A DNA stretch of 64,000 nt from Cacconaster sp045601245 (GCA_045601245.1 JAZRZH010000044.1:43431-107430), one strand, 5' to 3'. Positions 1-10,003 are shown, counted from the first letter of the stretch. Notes: generated from the sequence alone by a model not told the origin. Numbers and translations are program-made.

Positions 1-3000
1 AAGAAGGGCAAGCCGGTCATTCTCCATACTGGGATAGGAACGATAGACCAAACCACCGTTGACCAAACGGCCGTAGTGGCTGCGTACAGGGACTTCGAGC
101 CGGATCACGTTTATCTTGTCCATAATCATCCTTCCGGAGATATATCAGCATCGTTAGCTGATATGAAGCTCTTGTTCTCTCTGTCCAAACAAATGCCGAA
201 CGCGGAGACCGAAGGGGTTATCATTGACACTTTGAGCGGACAGTATGGCGTATTCGGGCCGAATGAATATTCTTCATTCCGTGAACAGGAAGGAGAGCAC
301 AAGCCACTTGAGGTATTGTCATTCGATAAGTTGGTATTCTCTCCGGATTATTCGGCTGAATTTGCCACGAGAAAACCGATTCGCGGTTCCGAGGACGTAG
401 CATCTTACATCTCTGCTCACAGGCTTGGATCCGGGAGCAAAATCGGGGCGCTTGTCTTGAATAGGAAGAATGTTGTCCTTGCCAATGCTGTTTTGAACAG
501 TAATCGGCTTAATGCTGACAACGCGGCATCCCTGGCCGCTGATGTCGCAGATGTTGTTGTACGCGCAAACGGCTCTGGCGCAATTCTATTTGGAGACTTC
601 AACATAGAGGACAATGCCTTGACTGCCTTTAACGAATCTTTCAAAAACCTATCAGGTGGTCAGTTCTATTTGATGGATGTAGTGAGGGTTGAAGGTAATT
701 TCACAAGGAGTGTGAGTGATGGAACGTGGGAGAATCCTCAGCCGAGCGGCAATCTTGCGGAACCTTCAATCGATGACCTGGAAACCGCAGCCGTTGAAAT
801 CGCACAGTCTCTCGGTGTAAAGGCTCGCATAGTGCGTGACGTGAACGAGCTTGTCGATGACAATGCAAGGAAACAGAAGCGTATGCGACAGTCAAAGGGC
901 TGGCTGAATACCAGCACCGGAGAGATAACCATCGTTCTCCCGAATGCTGAAAGCAGCGCAGACGTTCAGGCTACCGTGTTGCACGAGGTTGTCGGTCACA
1001 AGGGATTGCGTGCCGTTGTCGGCAACGACAAATTCAATGACTTCCTCGACAAAGTGTTAAGGGCCGCTGACAAGGATACCCGGGCGAAGATTGTTGACCT
1101 CTCAAGGAAGAACAATTGGGATTTCCGTCTTGCAACCGAGGAATATATTGCACAGCTCGCTGAAAATGGATTCAATGACACTGCCGAGCGCAGCTTCTTT
1201 GAGAAGGTGAGAGACCTGCTTGTTGACCTCTTGCACCAGGCGAAGATTGCTTTGGGATTCCAAATCAATGATTCGGACCTCCGCTATATGCTCTGGCGCA
1301 GTTATCAGATGCAGCGGAGCAAGGGAGCAATTGCCGAAGCGGAGAATACTCTTATGAAGAGCAAACTCGGAGTTGGTGACTTCCGCTCTGACGAGAACCG
1401 ATACAGGGCCGCAAAGCAGTATTCATCTGCGACCGAGGAATACAATGATAAGGTGCGCGTAGTCAATGACAAGGGAGAGAAGAGCGACCTTGCAAACCTC
1501 GGCCGTCGTGTATGGGAAGGGCAGGCAGACAAGATGTATTCCCTAAAGGTCCTGCAGGATGCAATCCTGAAAGAGACAGGAGATGTGATTGCAGACCAGG
1601 AGGACGCATATACATACGAGAATCAGATGGGTTCAAAGCATAGTGCCCGTTCACGCGAGTATGAAGATAAATACTTTGTCCCGATGATGAAGGCCGTTGC
1701 TGATGTGCTGAATCCGGGTGAGGATGTGAATGAGGTTGTACGTTACATCATCGCGAAGCACGGACTTGAGCGCAATATCAGGATGTCACGGAAGGCCGCA
1801 GAGGAAAACGGCGGTTCCTGGGATGGTACAGTAAAGGACTTCGCCGGTTTGACAGAACTCACCGGAGACAAGAGCGACTTCCAGAGCATTGCCGAAGGAA
1901 TGGTATCAGACTTTGAACTGAATCACGATAACACTGACAAGATGTGGCAGACGATAAATGCAGCGACTAAGGCAACACTGTATCAGAGCTACCTTGACGG
2001 CCTGCTGTCAAAAGCCACTTACGAAAGTGTGCGTGATATGTATGAATACTATGTTCCTCTTCGTGGCTGGGAGGAATCCACGGCTGCGGATGAATACGAA
2101 TATCTTGACTCAGGACGTGCAAAGCGAGAGGCTACGATGAAGATAGCGAAAGGCCGTGTAAGCATCGCAGACAATCCTCTTGCCCAGATTTGGAAGATGG
2201 CTGATGATGCAATTGCCAACGGACTCCGAAACAAGACGAAACAGAAGTTCCTCAACTTTGCTCTCAATCATCCTTCCGATCTCCTTACAGTGTCAAAGCA
2301 GTGGTATGTACTTGATAATGCCACAGGCGAGTGGGAAGCACGTACTCCGGACATCCCGGATGATGCAAGCCCTGAAGTCATCGCGGACATCATTGACGGA
2401 TTTGAGCATAATATGAGTGTGCTCCAGCAGCAGGGTCTTGCAAAGACAAAGAGAGACGGACTGAGACTCAAAAAACCTGCAACAAGTTTTGAAAAGCAGG
2501 AGCATACCGTTAGAGTCAAGCGCGGAGGGAATGACTATGTTGTATATGTGAACGGGAATCCGAGAGCTGCGCAAGCCGTCAACGGCCGGACCAATCCGGA
2601 TGCGCCGACAAGTGATAACATAGCAAAGAAACTCCATACGGTTATGCAGGCTGTCAAGAATTTCCAGGCACGTGTTTTCACAACCCTGAAACCTGCATTC
2701 ATCTTCACGAACCAGAGCCGAGACCTTGGTATGTCTGCAGCATCTGTTGCAGTCAAAGAGGATGCCGCGTATAACAAGCAGTATCATAAGAACGTTTCGT
2801 CAACTATCTTCAAGACGTATGACCTGGTTCACAAGCTGAACAAGGGAGCGCTTGATATGTCTGACGAGGTGGAGAAATACTTTGCTGAATTCATCCACAA
2901 TGGAGGCGAGACCGGTTACACGCGCCTTGTTTCTATGGACGAATACAAGAAACGTATGGAAAAGATGCTCTCCGAGATTACCGAAGGAGGCCCCTCCAAT

Positions 3001-4314
3001 GCTGCGAAGATATGGCGCGGTGTTTGGGACGGAGTGGAATACCTAAACAGATGTGCGGAAGATGCCACACGTTTTGCCGTGTATATGACGTCTCGTCAGA
3101 TGGGAAGGAGTGTTCTGCGTAGTGTTTCTGATGCAAAGGAGATCACAGTAAACTTTAACAGGAAAGGAAGCGGTGAATACCTTGGCCAGACAGCGAACTA
3201 CCTATATGTGTTCTACAATGCGGCCATTCAGTCCCTTGCCAATGTAGGAAGGCTTGCTTCAACGCATCCGAAGAAATCTGCGGCAGTCGTGGGAGCCTTC
3301 ACTGCTCTCGGCTTTATGGCTCCGCTTGTGAATGCTTTCATATCCTCAATGGTGGGTGGTGGTGATGATGACGATAAGGATTATTGGGATCTCCCTGAAT
3401 GGACAAGACGCAACAACTTCGTTATCCGAATACCATTCACGGACCATTTCCTTACTATCCCTATTGCTCACGAACTTCGCGCCTTCTACGGACTCGGAGA
3501 GATTGCCTCTTCCTGTATGTCCGATAAGGAGGATGTAGGGAAAGGAGTTGCAAAGGCTGTTGAAGGATTCTCCGGAACTCTTCCCATTGACTTCACAGGC
3601 AATGGCGGAGATCTCATAGTCAACCTCACCCCGACAATCGCGCAGCCGCTTGTGCAGTGGGCAAGGAATAAGTCATACTTCGGTACGCCAATCTATAAGG
3701 ATTCCCCGTACAACAAACTGGATCCGAATTATACGAAAGCGTATCGGGGAGCAAACAAGTTCCTTGTCAGTGGCGCTGACCTCATCAACCGGATAACAGG
3801 CGGCAACAAGGTGGAGAGAGGACTTATCAACCTCAACCCGGCCGTTATTGAGCATCTGATTGAAGGATACTTCGGAGGCGTTGGTACCACAATCAACCAA
3901 CTCGGCAAGTCCGTTTCAATGCTGTGGGATGAGGATATGCGTCAAGTAAGGAATGTTCCAATCATCAGCAGCTTCGTCCAGAAAGTCGATGAACGTTCTT
4001 CCGGAAGTCAGTTGAACCGTGAGTATTACGATTATCTTGATGAGGTGGATAAGGTTGAGCATAAATTGTCCGGATACAAGAAGCAGATCCGAATGGGAGC
4101 GATGGAGTATGCGGAAATTCTTAACGACTTCGTCCAGACCGAGGAATTCAAGCAATACAAGCAACTGCACGGGTATGTGAATGCAATCAACAAATTGAAT
4201 TCAGCGCTCAAGTACACGGATGATACCAGACGCGAAGAAATTGAGCAGCGCATCAAGGCTCTCAAGCAGAGGCTTGTTGATGAAATCCACGAATCAGAAA
4301 AAAGTAATAGATAA
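1..4314 (+). CDS. Large polyvalent phage protein: JAMM (RadC-like) domain plus metallopeptidase-like site; 5' partial
   Basis: The frame is open from base 1, so the N-terminus lies upstream; more than 1430 residues are visible. The N-terminal part has a complete JAMM metal site, HNHPSGDISASLAD (HxH, seven residues, SxxD), as in RadC-type domains. A second motif, HEVVGH, is encoded at 982-999 within a context that looks like a small metallopeptidase. The middle and C-terminal thirds are mostly helical with a hydrophobic stretch around 3280-3360 and a charged, coiled-coil-like end. This layout fits the large polyvalent proteins of phages and conjugative elements, thought to be packaged and delivered with the DNA. 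It sits just upstream of the portal gene on the same strand. The delivery role is inference; the JAMM motif is seen directly. Confidence 0.75.
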   Translation, partial: KKGKPVILHTGIGTIDQTTVDQTAVVAAYRDFEPDHVYLVHNHPSGDISASLADMKLLFSLSKQMPNAETEGVIIDTLSGQYGVFGPNEYSSFREQEGEHKPLEVLSFDKLVFSPDYSAEFATRKPIRGSEDVASYISAHRLGSGSKIGALVLNRKNVVLANAVLNSNRLNADNAASLAADVADVVVRANGSGAILFGDFNIEDNALTAFNESFKNLSGGQFYLMDVVRVEGNFTRSVSDGTWENPQPSGNLAEPSIDDLETAAVEIAQSLGVKARIVRDVNELVDDNARKQKRMRQSKGWLNTSTGEITIVLPNAESSADVQATVLHEVVGHKGLRAVVGNDKFNDFLDKVLRAADKDTRAKIVDLSRKNNWDFRLATEEYIAQLAENGFNDTAERSFFEKVRDLLVDLLHQAKIALGFQINDSDLRYMLWRSYQMQRSKGAIAEAENTLMKSKLGVGDFRSDENRYRAAKQYSSATEEYNDKVRVVNDKGEKSDLANLGRRVWEGQADKMYSLKVLQDAILKETGDVIADQEDAYTYENQMGSKHSARSREYEDKYFVPMMKAVADVLNPGEDVNEVVRYIIAKHGLERNIRMSRKAAEENGGSWDGTVKDFAGLTELTGDKSDFQSIAEGMVSDFELNHDNTDKMWQTINAATKATLYQSYLDGLLSKATYESVRDMYEYYVPLRGWEESTAADEYEYLDSGRAKREATMKIAKGRVSIADNPLAQIWKMADDAIANGLRNKTKQKFLNFALNHPSDLLTVSKQWYVLDNATGEWEARTPDIPDDASPEVIADIIDGFEHNMSVLQQQGLAKTKRDGLRLKKPATSFEKQEHTVRVKRGGNDYVVYVNGNPRAAQAVNGRTNPDAPTSDNIAKKLHTVMQAVKNFQARVFTTLKPAFIFTNQSRDLGMSAASVAVKEDAAYNKQYHKNVSSTIFKTYDLVHKLNKGALDMSDEVEKYFAEFIHNGGETGYTRLVSMDEYKKRMEKMLSEITEGGPSNAAKIWRGVWDGVEYLNRCAEDATRFAVYMTSRQMGRSVLRSVSDAKEITVNFNRKGSGEYLGQTANYLYVFYNAAIQSLANVGRLASTHPKKSAAVVGAFTALGFMAPLVNAFISSMVGGGDDDDKDYWDLPEWTRRNNFVIRIPFTDHFLTIPIAHELRAFYGLGEIASSCMSDKEDVGKGVAKAVEGFSGTLPIDFTGNGGDLIVNLTPTIAQPLVQWARNKSYFGTPIYKDSPYNKLDPNYTKAYRGANKFLVSGADLINRITGGNKVERGLINLNPAVIEHLIEGYFGGVGTTINQLGKSVSMLWDEDMRQVRNVPIISSFVQKVDERSSGSQLNREYYDYLDEVDKVEHKLSGYKKQIRMGAMEYAEILNDFVQTEEFKQYKQLHGYVNAINKLNSALKYTDDTRREEIEQRIKALKQRLVDEIHESEKSNR

Positions 4315-4323
4315 ACCGATTTC

Positions 4324-4356
4324 ACACCTGCGGCACTCTACCTTTGCCGCAGGTGT
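4324..4356. terminator. Perfect 12-bp hairpin between polyvalent protein and portal genes
   Basis: A 12-bp perfect inverted repeat (ACACCTGCGGCA and its complement) has a 9-base loop. No T-run follows, so it may be an RNA processing or stability element or a weak terminator. It covers the alternative TTG start of the portal frame at 4344, which argues for the ATG at 4383. Confidence 0.6.
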
Positions 4357-4382
4357 ATGAATTCGATAAATCATTTTCAGAT

Positions 4383-6386
4383 ATGGCAGAAGAAAAACTA
4401 CGGGCAATGAGCCGGGTATCAAGCCGGCATAAGGAGCTGGACACTGTGGATGAACAGAAGTCCTTTGGCAACCGGCGTGCCTTCAACGTGCTTCTTGAAG
4501 GTCAGAGATGCTACGACAATATGGACTACTTCCGTACGGATAGGGAGAGGAATAAGAACTATACCTACGGTAAGCAGTGGAGTGATATTATTGTTGATGA
4601 GGACGGCGAAGCAAAGACTGAGGAAGATTACATCAAGGAGCAGGGAAGTGTACCCCTTACAAACAACCTTATCCGAAGGCTTGTCCGCAATGTCATCGGC
4701 GTATATCGCAGTCAGTCTAAGGAGCCGACCTGCGCTGCCCGGGACAGGGACGAGCAGAAACTTGGAGAGACAATGAGCACGATTCTTCAATGCAATATGC
4801 AGTTGAACCGTATGAATGAGGTCTATCCACGTTCTCTTGAAGAGTTCCTGATAAGCGGACTAATTGTTCATCGCAAGAGTTTCGGCTGGCGAGACAACAA
4901 ACTTGATTGCTGGACTGATTATGTGCAGCCAAACAATTTCTTCGTCGATGGCAATATGCGAGATTTCAGGGGTTGGGATTGTCGCATCATCGGTGAGATT
5001 CACGACCTCAGCCTTGAAACCGTGCAGAGCGAGTTCGCTTCAACACCGGAAGAAGCAAAACATATCCGTGAGATCTATTCGTACACTCACGCCAGGAATA
5101 GAGGGTATGTTATGGATTACTGCGAGAAATTCGGAGCAAGACATAAAGCCCGGAACGTTGATTTCTTTATGCCAACCGAACCAGACCTGTGCCGTGTCAT
5201 TGAGATTTGGAGAAAGGAGTGCAAGCCGAGATACAAGTGCCACGACTACAACAACGGTGACTCATATAAGATTGATGAAGAGGACCTGCAGATGCTGGTG
5301 CTTGACGTTAATGCAGCCAGACTTGCCAGAGGCCGCAAGGCTGGAATGGATGAAGATGATATTCCGCTCATTACATACGAGTGGTGTATGGATGAGTATT
5401 GGTATTTCTATTACCTTACCCCATTTGGAGATATATTGCTCGAAGGAGAAACGCCGTATGAACATAAGAGCCACCCTTACGTATTCAAGGCGTATCCGTT
5501 CATTGACGGTGAAATCCATTCCTTTGTCGCTGATATTGTGGACCAGCAACGCTATGTGAACAGGCTTATCACAATGTATGATTGGATTATGAAGGCCAGC
5601 GCAAAAGGTGTCCTTCTTTTCCCGGAGGAATGCCTGCCGGAGGGGTATGACATTGACGATATATGCGACGAATGGCACCGTTTTGACGGAGTTATCGCAA
5701 TCAGCACAAAGAAACTCAAGGACGGAAAGATGCTGCCTCAACAAATTTCCAATAATGCAACGAACATCGGCATTACGGAGCTTCTGAACCTTCAGTTGAA
5801 GTTCTTTGAGGATATTTCAGGCGTGAACGGAGCACTGCAAGGAAAACCGGGTTATGCCGGTATGAGTGCAAGCCTGTATAACCAGCAGACTCAAAACTCT
5901 ACTACGTCTCTTCTGGACCTGCTCGACACTTTCGGTATGTTCATCATTGATGCGGCATACAAGGATGTCAAGAATATGCAGCAGTTCTATGATTCAAAGA
6001 GAGTGTTCAATATCACCGGCAAGGCTGGCGCACAGGTTGAGTATGATCCGAAGAAGATTCGTGACGTTGAGTTTGACCTGTCAATAGTTGAGAGCACTGC
6101 GACACCGGCTTATCGTCAGATGTCAAACGCATTCCTTCTTGATATATGGAAGTCGGGACAAATCAGTTTGCAGCAGTTGCTCGAACACGGAGATTTCCCG
6201 TTCTCGGACGATTTGCTCCAGAGTCTCAAGAGCCAGCAGGAGCAGCTTGAACAGGGTAAGAGACCGGACGGCTTGTCACCAGCGATGCTCCAGCAAGTTC
6301 AGCAGGGTGCAAATATGGACAATGTGAACAAAGCACAGCAGATGTTGATGAATCCTCACGGATATGCACAACAGGTAGCAGCATAA
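4383..6386 (+). CDS. Portal protein
   Basis: 667 residues from the ATG at 4383; the frame opens earlier at a TTG inside a hairpin, which is less likely. The protein is rich in charged and aromatic residues, with a long central alpha/beta body and a glutamine-rich, low-complexity C-terminus, typical of podovirus (P22-like) portals. Asparagine-rich helices near residues 90-130 (NNLIRRLVRNVIGVYRSQ) match the portal pattern of clamping helices. The portal forms the dodecameric ring at one capsid vertex through which DNA is packaged and ejected. It lies next to the terminase gene, which is convergent, with a strong shared terminator between them. The assignment rests on pattern and context. Confidence 0.75.
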   Translation: MAEEKLRAMSRVSSRHKELDTVDEQKSFGNRRAFNVLLEGQRCYDNMDYFRTDRERNKNYTYGKQWSDIIVDEDGEAKTEEDYIKEQGSVPLTNNLIRRLVRNVIGVYRSQSKEPTCAARDRDEQKLGETMSTILQCNMQLNRMNEVYPRSLEEFLISGLIVHRKSFGWRDNKLDCWTDYVQPNNFFVDGNMRDFRGWDCRIIGEIHDLSLETVQSEFASTPEEAKHIREIYSYTHARNRGYVMDYCEKFGARHKARNVDFFMPTEPDLCRVIEIWRKECKPRYKCHDYNNGDSYKIDEEDLQMLVLDVNAARLARGRKAGMDEDDIPLITYEWCMDEYWYFYYLTPFGDILLEGETPYEHKSHPYVFKAYPFIDGEIHSFVADIVDQQRYVNRLITMYDWIMKASAKGVLLFPEECLPEGYDIDDICDEWHRFDGVIAISTKKLKDGKMLPQQISNNATNIGITELLNLQLKFFEDISGVNGALQGKPGYAGMSASLYNQQTQNSTTSLLDLLDTFGMFIIDAAYKDVKNMQQFYDSKRVFNITGKAGAQVEYDPKKIRDVEFDLSIVESTATPAYRQMSNAFLLDIWKSGQISLQQLLEHGDFPFSDDLLQSLKSQQEQLEQGKRPDGLSPAMLQQVQQGANMDNVNKAQQMLMNPHGYAQQVAA

Positions 6387-6418
6387 AAGAAAGGGAGGTT
6401 AGTTCCTCCCTTTCTTTT
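6385..6418. terminator. Bidirectional rho-independent terminator, portal / packaging operon
   Basis: A 14-bp perfect stem (AAAAGAAAGGGAGG) with loop TTAGTT; T-rich on both outgoing strands. It ends the rightward portal transcript and the convergent leftward packaging operon. Confidence 0.9.
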
Positions 6419-6551
6419 TGAATCTGGTCATATCGGTTGCCGTATGATGAATGACAAGTGGATCGTGGCTGAGCGTCATAATGCCGTCTATGTTGCCATA
6501 CGGCTTATCTGGTTTCACGTTGCCGGGCACTTTTTTATTTTTCTCGTCCAT
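6399..6551 (-). CDS. Small 50-residue phage protein
   Basis: Open frame of 50 codons beginning MDEKNKKVPGNV and ending KKKGRN. Its ATG overlaps the end of the upstream 139-residue gene by 17 bases, consistent with translational coupling, and its stop codon falls inside the terminator stem-loop. No motif is recognised. Charged, with a short central hydrophobic and histidine segment (LVIHH). It could be a chance frame, but tight packing and coupling favour a real gene. Confidence 0.5.
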   Translation of the reverse strand: MDEKNKKVPGNVKPDKPYGNIDGIMTLSHDPLVIHHTATDMTRFKKKGRN

Positions 6552-6954
6552 ATCTCTTGAATATGTGTTTTATTTCATCAAGCCGTTGAGCGCGTCTCTT
6601 TTTTCGGTCATCTTTTCTCATCTTACGGACTGCAGGGATACGGTCCTCATACCACTCGAAGAATCGAATGGCCTTCGCTTTCCTGGTGGATTCCGATAAC
6701 ATTCCGTTTCCTCCAGCATTCCCGGTGCAATAGAAGCACATTTCGTAGGCCTCCTTCATCTTGTAATTGCTGTCAATGTACCTTTTAGACCGGAGACCCC
6801 TGAAATTCTTCCTGTCTGTCACTATCAGCCGCACCTTTTTGTCGGAGTTCGGACAAACATAATACCTGACGTGATTTTGTGCGTGTAGCTTTTCCGCTTT
6901 CTGCACAGCGCTCCTAAACATCAGAAACGCATAGAATCTTCTTAATGCATTCAT
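6535..6954 (-). CDS. Basic 139-residue phage protein of unknown function
   Basis: Follows the large terminase gene with a 12-base gap in the same leftward operon. The sequence is very basic, with many Lys and Arg clusters towards the C-terminus (KMRKDDRKKRRAQR) and a CFYC motif near the middle. That pair of cysteines with an earlier YVCPN could form a metal site, but only three cysteines are obvious. The basic character suggests nucleic-acid binding in packaging, which is inference. I do not recognise the family. Confidence 0.6.
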   Translation of the reverse strand: MNALRRFYAFLMFRSAVQKAEKLHAQNHVRYYVCPNSDKKVRLIVTDRKNFRGLRSKRYIDSNYKMKEAYEMCFYCTGNAGGNGMLSESTRKAKAIRFFEWYEDRIPAVRKMRKDDRKKRRAQRLDEIKHIFKRYGREK

Positions 6955-6966
6955 AAATATCGTAAA

Positions 6967-9108
6967 TTAAGTTACTGTTGCTTCTGAAACGGCCTTGCGG
7001 CCTTTTTTCTTTGACCGATTAACCCTTGGCACCACTCTCGGAATATCCATTTCGGTAAAGCAGATGACGAACGCAATGCCGCGTGTCATAAGCAAATCAT
7101 CGTGTTCTCCCTGAACGGCACCCCAGGCTCCATTCTGCTTGCGCTCATAAGTGAGATATTCATCGCAGCATCTTTCATCACGTTCAACATAGTTGCCTTC
7201 GCGAACGACCTTGACAAGAGTTGAGACAATCTTCGGTTTGGTTGCGACATTTGTATGGTAGCCATATTTTGTCGGTGCACCCTCGTTGATTTCTTCATCA
7301 CTCTGTTTGCGTGCATAGAGATTAGGGTAAACGTCCTTGATAAGATTGAGGATATACTGAGACTGATCGCCTTCGACACCGTTCTGACGCTCCTTGTCAT
7401 GTGTCTCAAGAGTGTTGGATTCAATCACAAGAAGGGCATTGTCATAGTAAGCCGCAATTTGAGCAGCTTTCCAAGCAAGGATGTCCATATCTATATGACC
7501 GTACCACTGTGCGACTACAACCGGCTTGCCGCCTTCCATCTGGAACAGGCGATCAATGACAACGATAACCGACCAGTCGGACTTCTTGCCCCTGCCGCCA
7601 ATATCGACAACGACAAGGTATCTGTCCAGCACTTTCTCTTTATCGTCAATTTCGGGCTTTGCCCATATCCAGAAACGGCCCTGGTGGTCCTCTCGGAACC
7701 GGAGATTGCGCAGCGCTTTCTCTCCTTCGTCCTCGTCAGCATAAACCTCTCCAATGAACTTCGGGGCCTTGCAGGTCTTGCGGATGTCCTCGACTTTGTA
7801 TTTGTCGAAGACCCTTGCGCCGGAGTGAACGAATGCCTCAATATCATCGGAAGGATATTCGGATGCCATATCAGCGTGGTCGGAATACTTCGCACGCTCA
7901 AGGGTGTACCAATAGATTGCTTCAAGTGTCGCTCCCTTCTGCCAGAGCCACCACAAATATTGTCCGCTTTCCTCCCTGTCTGAATCGGCATTGGAATTGT
8001 TTCTGTTTATAAATAGCTTCTCGGCAAATGCCCGAATGTCTGGAATCTCCTGACGGTACTGCTCGATTTCATACCAGGCAACGAACATCGCTTCAAACTG
8101 TGACCGTCCTTTCTTTGCAGCCACGTATTCACGGTGGAAGAAATTGCCTGTACCATTGGCCGTACTCTCATAGACGATCATCGTCAACGGCTTCAGAAGA
8201 ATACCGGAGCAGGCGGAACGGACAATCTGTTGAGGTGTTTTGCCGTCAGTCTTTTTCCATAGTCCGACCTCGGAGCAATGCACGAGGTTGTAGTCACCAC
8301 CTCGGGCGGAGTCCGGTCTTTCTGCGGTGCCAATCTTGATTTTGCAGTTGCGCTGTGGTACCCTGTGAATGTTGCCAGACTTGCCGACACCTACAAACTT
8401 CGGCTCGTTCTCGTTGTATGCTGCACCGATTTCATAGAGGTATTCGATAGGATAGGCCTTAATCATTCTGTCGAACATATCCTGAATCTCATCGGATGCC
8501 GTGCCCTGATGAGCAACGATGAGCGAGTTGAGGCCGACCTTGTGGCATAGCTGCAACCAAGCCATATATAGCTGGATGCAGGTGGAGCCACCCCATTGAC
8601 GTGCTTTCAGCAGAATGAGACGTATCGGTTTGCCGGCGAGACGCAGTTTCTCAAGTCTTTCAACGAGTCTCCTTTGAGGGCGGCTCAACCGGAAAAGGAC
8701 ATCCTCGCCACCACCTTTTGCTTTAATCCAGGCAAGGGTTGCGGCCCAGAACGCATAGTCGTGCTCGTTCCTGACGCGGACCACCTGCTCGACAATCTTT
8801 CTCTTTTCCTCATCGTTGAACGGGCCAAGCGTGATTCCGTCCTTTGCGTACTCCTGTTTGAGCGTTGTCGCGTAATATTTCTTGATTGAACCGGCCTCAA
8901 CAATTCCCTTGATGAGAGGAACCTTCATCATTGTAGAAGGCAACCATTGCTTCTTGATTGGGAAATCTGAAATGCTGACCTCAACTCTGTCCTTTTTTAG
9001 GGTAGAGCCTTCGCCCGTTACAGGATTGAACGGCGCGAATATCTCATCATTGCGCCGTTTGTTTTCCTGCAATAGTTCCAATATGGCCAACTTTTCATCT
9101 GCGTTCAT
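6967..9108 (-). CDS. Terminase large subunit
   Basis: 713 residues. A Walker A-like motor motif KARQWGGST lies at residues 168-176, followed by the ATPase core. The C-terminal nuclease begins VVDIGGRGKKSDWSVIVVID, an RNase H-like fold with a conserved Asp, and ends with the typical HDDLLMTRGIA segment. The protein cuts concatemeric DNA and drives it through the portal. Its start overlaps the stop of the upstream rhomboid gene by four bases (ATGA), so the two are probably translationally coupled. The roughly 140-residue N-terminal extension before the motor is longer than in many terminases. Confidence 0.92.
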   Translation of the reverse strand: MNADEKLAILELLQENKRRNDEIFAPFNPVTGEGSTLKKDRVEVSISDFPIKKQWLPSTMMKVPLIKGIVEAGSIKKYYATTLKQEYAKDGITLGPFNDEEKRKIVEQVVRVRNEHDYAFWAATLAWIKAKGGGEDVLFRLSRPQRRLVERLEKLRLAGKPIRLILLKARQWGGSTCIQLYMAWLQLCHKVGLNSLIVAHQGTASDEIQDMFDRMIKAYPIEYLYEIGAAYNENEPKFVGVGKSGNIHRVPQRNCKIKIGTAERPDSARGGDYNLVHCSEVGLWKKTDGKTPQQIVRSACSGILLKPLTMIVYESTANGTGNFFHREYVAAKKGRSQFEAMFVAWYEIEQYRQEIPDIRAFAEKLFINRNNSNADSDREESGQYLWWLWQKGATLEAIYWYTLERAKYSDHADMASEYPSDDIEAFVHSGARVFDKYKVEDIRKTCKAPKFIGEVYADEDEGEKALRNLRFREDHQGRFWIWAKPEIDDKEKVLDRYLVVVDIGGRGKKSDWSVIVVIDRLFQMEGGKPVVVAQWYGHIDMDILAWKAAQIAAYYDNALLVIESNTLETHDKERQNGVEGDQSQYILNLIKDVYPNLYARKQSDEEINEGAPTKYGYHTNVATKPKIVSTLVKVVREGNYVERDERCCDEYLTYERKQNGAWGAVQGEHDDLLMTRGIAFVICFTEMDIPRVVPRVNRSKKKGRKAVSEATVT

Positions 9109-9611
9109 TGCTTTCTAATTATTGGCATATTGAGAAGCCCCACAATAAGGCCGCATAGATAACAATACAGATGCAGCCAGGCGTTGCAGACCGGGAATAA
9201 GAAGCCTATTGCAATGTAGGCTATGATCCAAGCAGTGAAATATAGCTTCCTCTTGACAAGAAACGTGATTCTTCCGATTAACGCATAACATACACCGGAA
9301 GCCCCTATGGTCGGAGTGATTGAGTCATACAGAAATGACAGGCTATCAACAGGGAATGATGCCGATATTATGAAGGCCCCGATTAGTGTCCAGATGGAGA
9401 CAGGATACAGGAATATAATAGAAAGCAGGCACCATACGTTGAGCAATGCGTGAATGAACGAGGAATGGACGAATGGATATGCAATGCGGTTCCAAAATCC
9501 ACAGCCCTTGTAAATGCCTGTGCTTTCTGCCGGAAAATTGAAAAAACACAGTATGATGATGACTGCTACATACAACAGTGCCGCAGCTTGCGCTTCCTTT
9601 CTTCGTACCAT
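9105..9611 (-). CDS. Rhomboid-family intramembrane serine protease
   Basis: 168 residues with six predicted membrane helices and all rhomboid landmarks: an L1-like segment before helix 2 with HALLN (His54-xxx-Asn58, the oxyanion pair), the GASG motif with catalytic Ser105, and a partner His147 at the start of helix 6 (LHLYCYLCGLIVG). Rhomboids cut single-pass membrane proteins within or near the bilayer at small residues. The gene lies between a possible small terminase gene (46-base overlap) and the large terminase gene (ATGA overlap), a most unusual place. The nearby capsid protein has a hydrophobic N-terminal leader and is a possible substrate (inference). Family call is strong; substrate unknown. 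Confidence 0.85.
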   Translation of the reverse strand: MVRRKEAQAAALLYVAVIIILCFFNFPAESTGIYKGCGFWNRIAYPFVHSSFIHALLNVWCLLSIIFLYPVSIWTLIGAFIISASFPVDSLSFLYDSITPTIGASGVCYALIGRITFLVKRKLYFTAWIIAYIAIGFLFPVCNAWLHLYCYLCGLIVGLLNMPIIRKQ

Positions 9612-10003
9612 TGCTTCTTGATTTTTGATATTATCACCTTGGCGGAACCCGGTGTAAGGTAAAATTTCGGAGCCGGGCCGCTCAAAACGTCAAAGACAAG
9701 GTCGTAGATGGAGGCGGTGGGGCGTGTCTTTTTCAGTTCGCACACACGCTTGTATATCTCAAAATACATTTCCCTCTTTGTCGGCCGCATCTTCTCCAAC
9801 TTGTCCCCTTTGATGATGTTCCCTACAACAATAGTAGCCCTCTCTTCACTGACCCAGAATCTTTTTGACGGCATATCGACCACACGGCGGTAGATTTCAG
9901 GGAGATAAACTTCCCTGGTTTGTGTGATCTGTTCTCGATAGGCACGCATTAAATCCCTATTGCGTTCCTCTTCGTACTCGAAATATGCCCCTATGTTTTT
10001 CAC
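9566..10003 (-). CDS. Small phage protein, possible small terminase subunit
   Basis: 145 residues, first gene of the leftward packaging operon. It is helical and strongly charged, with an N-terminal EEERNRDLMRAYREQ helix and a central segment (RRVVDMPSKRFWVSEERA) that could hold a helix-turn-helix. Position upstream of the large terminase and size suit a small terminase subunit, which recognises the packaging site. No family was recognised, so this is a guess from context. Its 3' end overlaps the rhomboid start by 46 bases. Confidence 0.5.
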   Translation of the reverse strand: MKNIGAYFEYEEERNRDLMRAYREQITQTREVYLPEIYRRVVDMPSKRFWVSEERATIVVGNIIKGDKLEKMRPTKREMYFEIYKRVCELKKTRPTASIYDLVFDVLSGPAPKFYLTPGSAKVIISKIKKQWYEERKRKLRHCCM

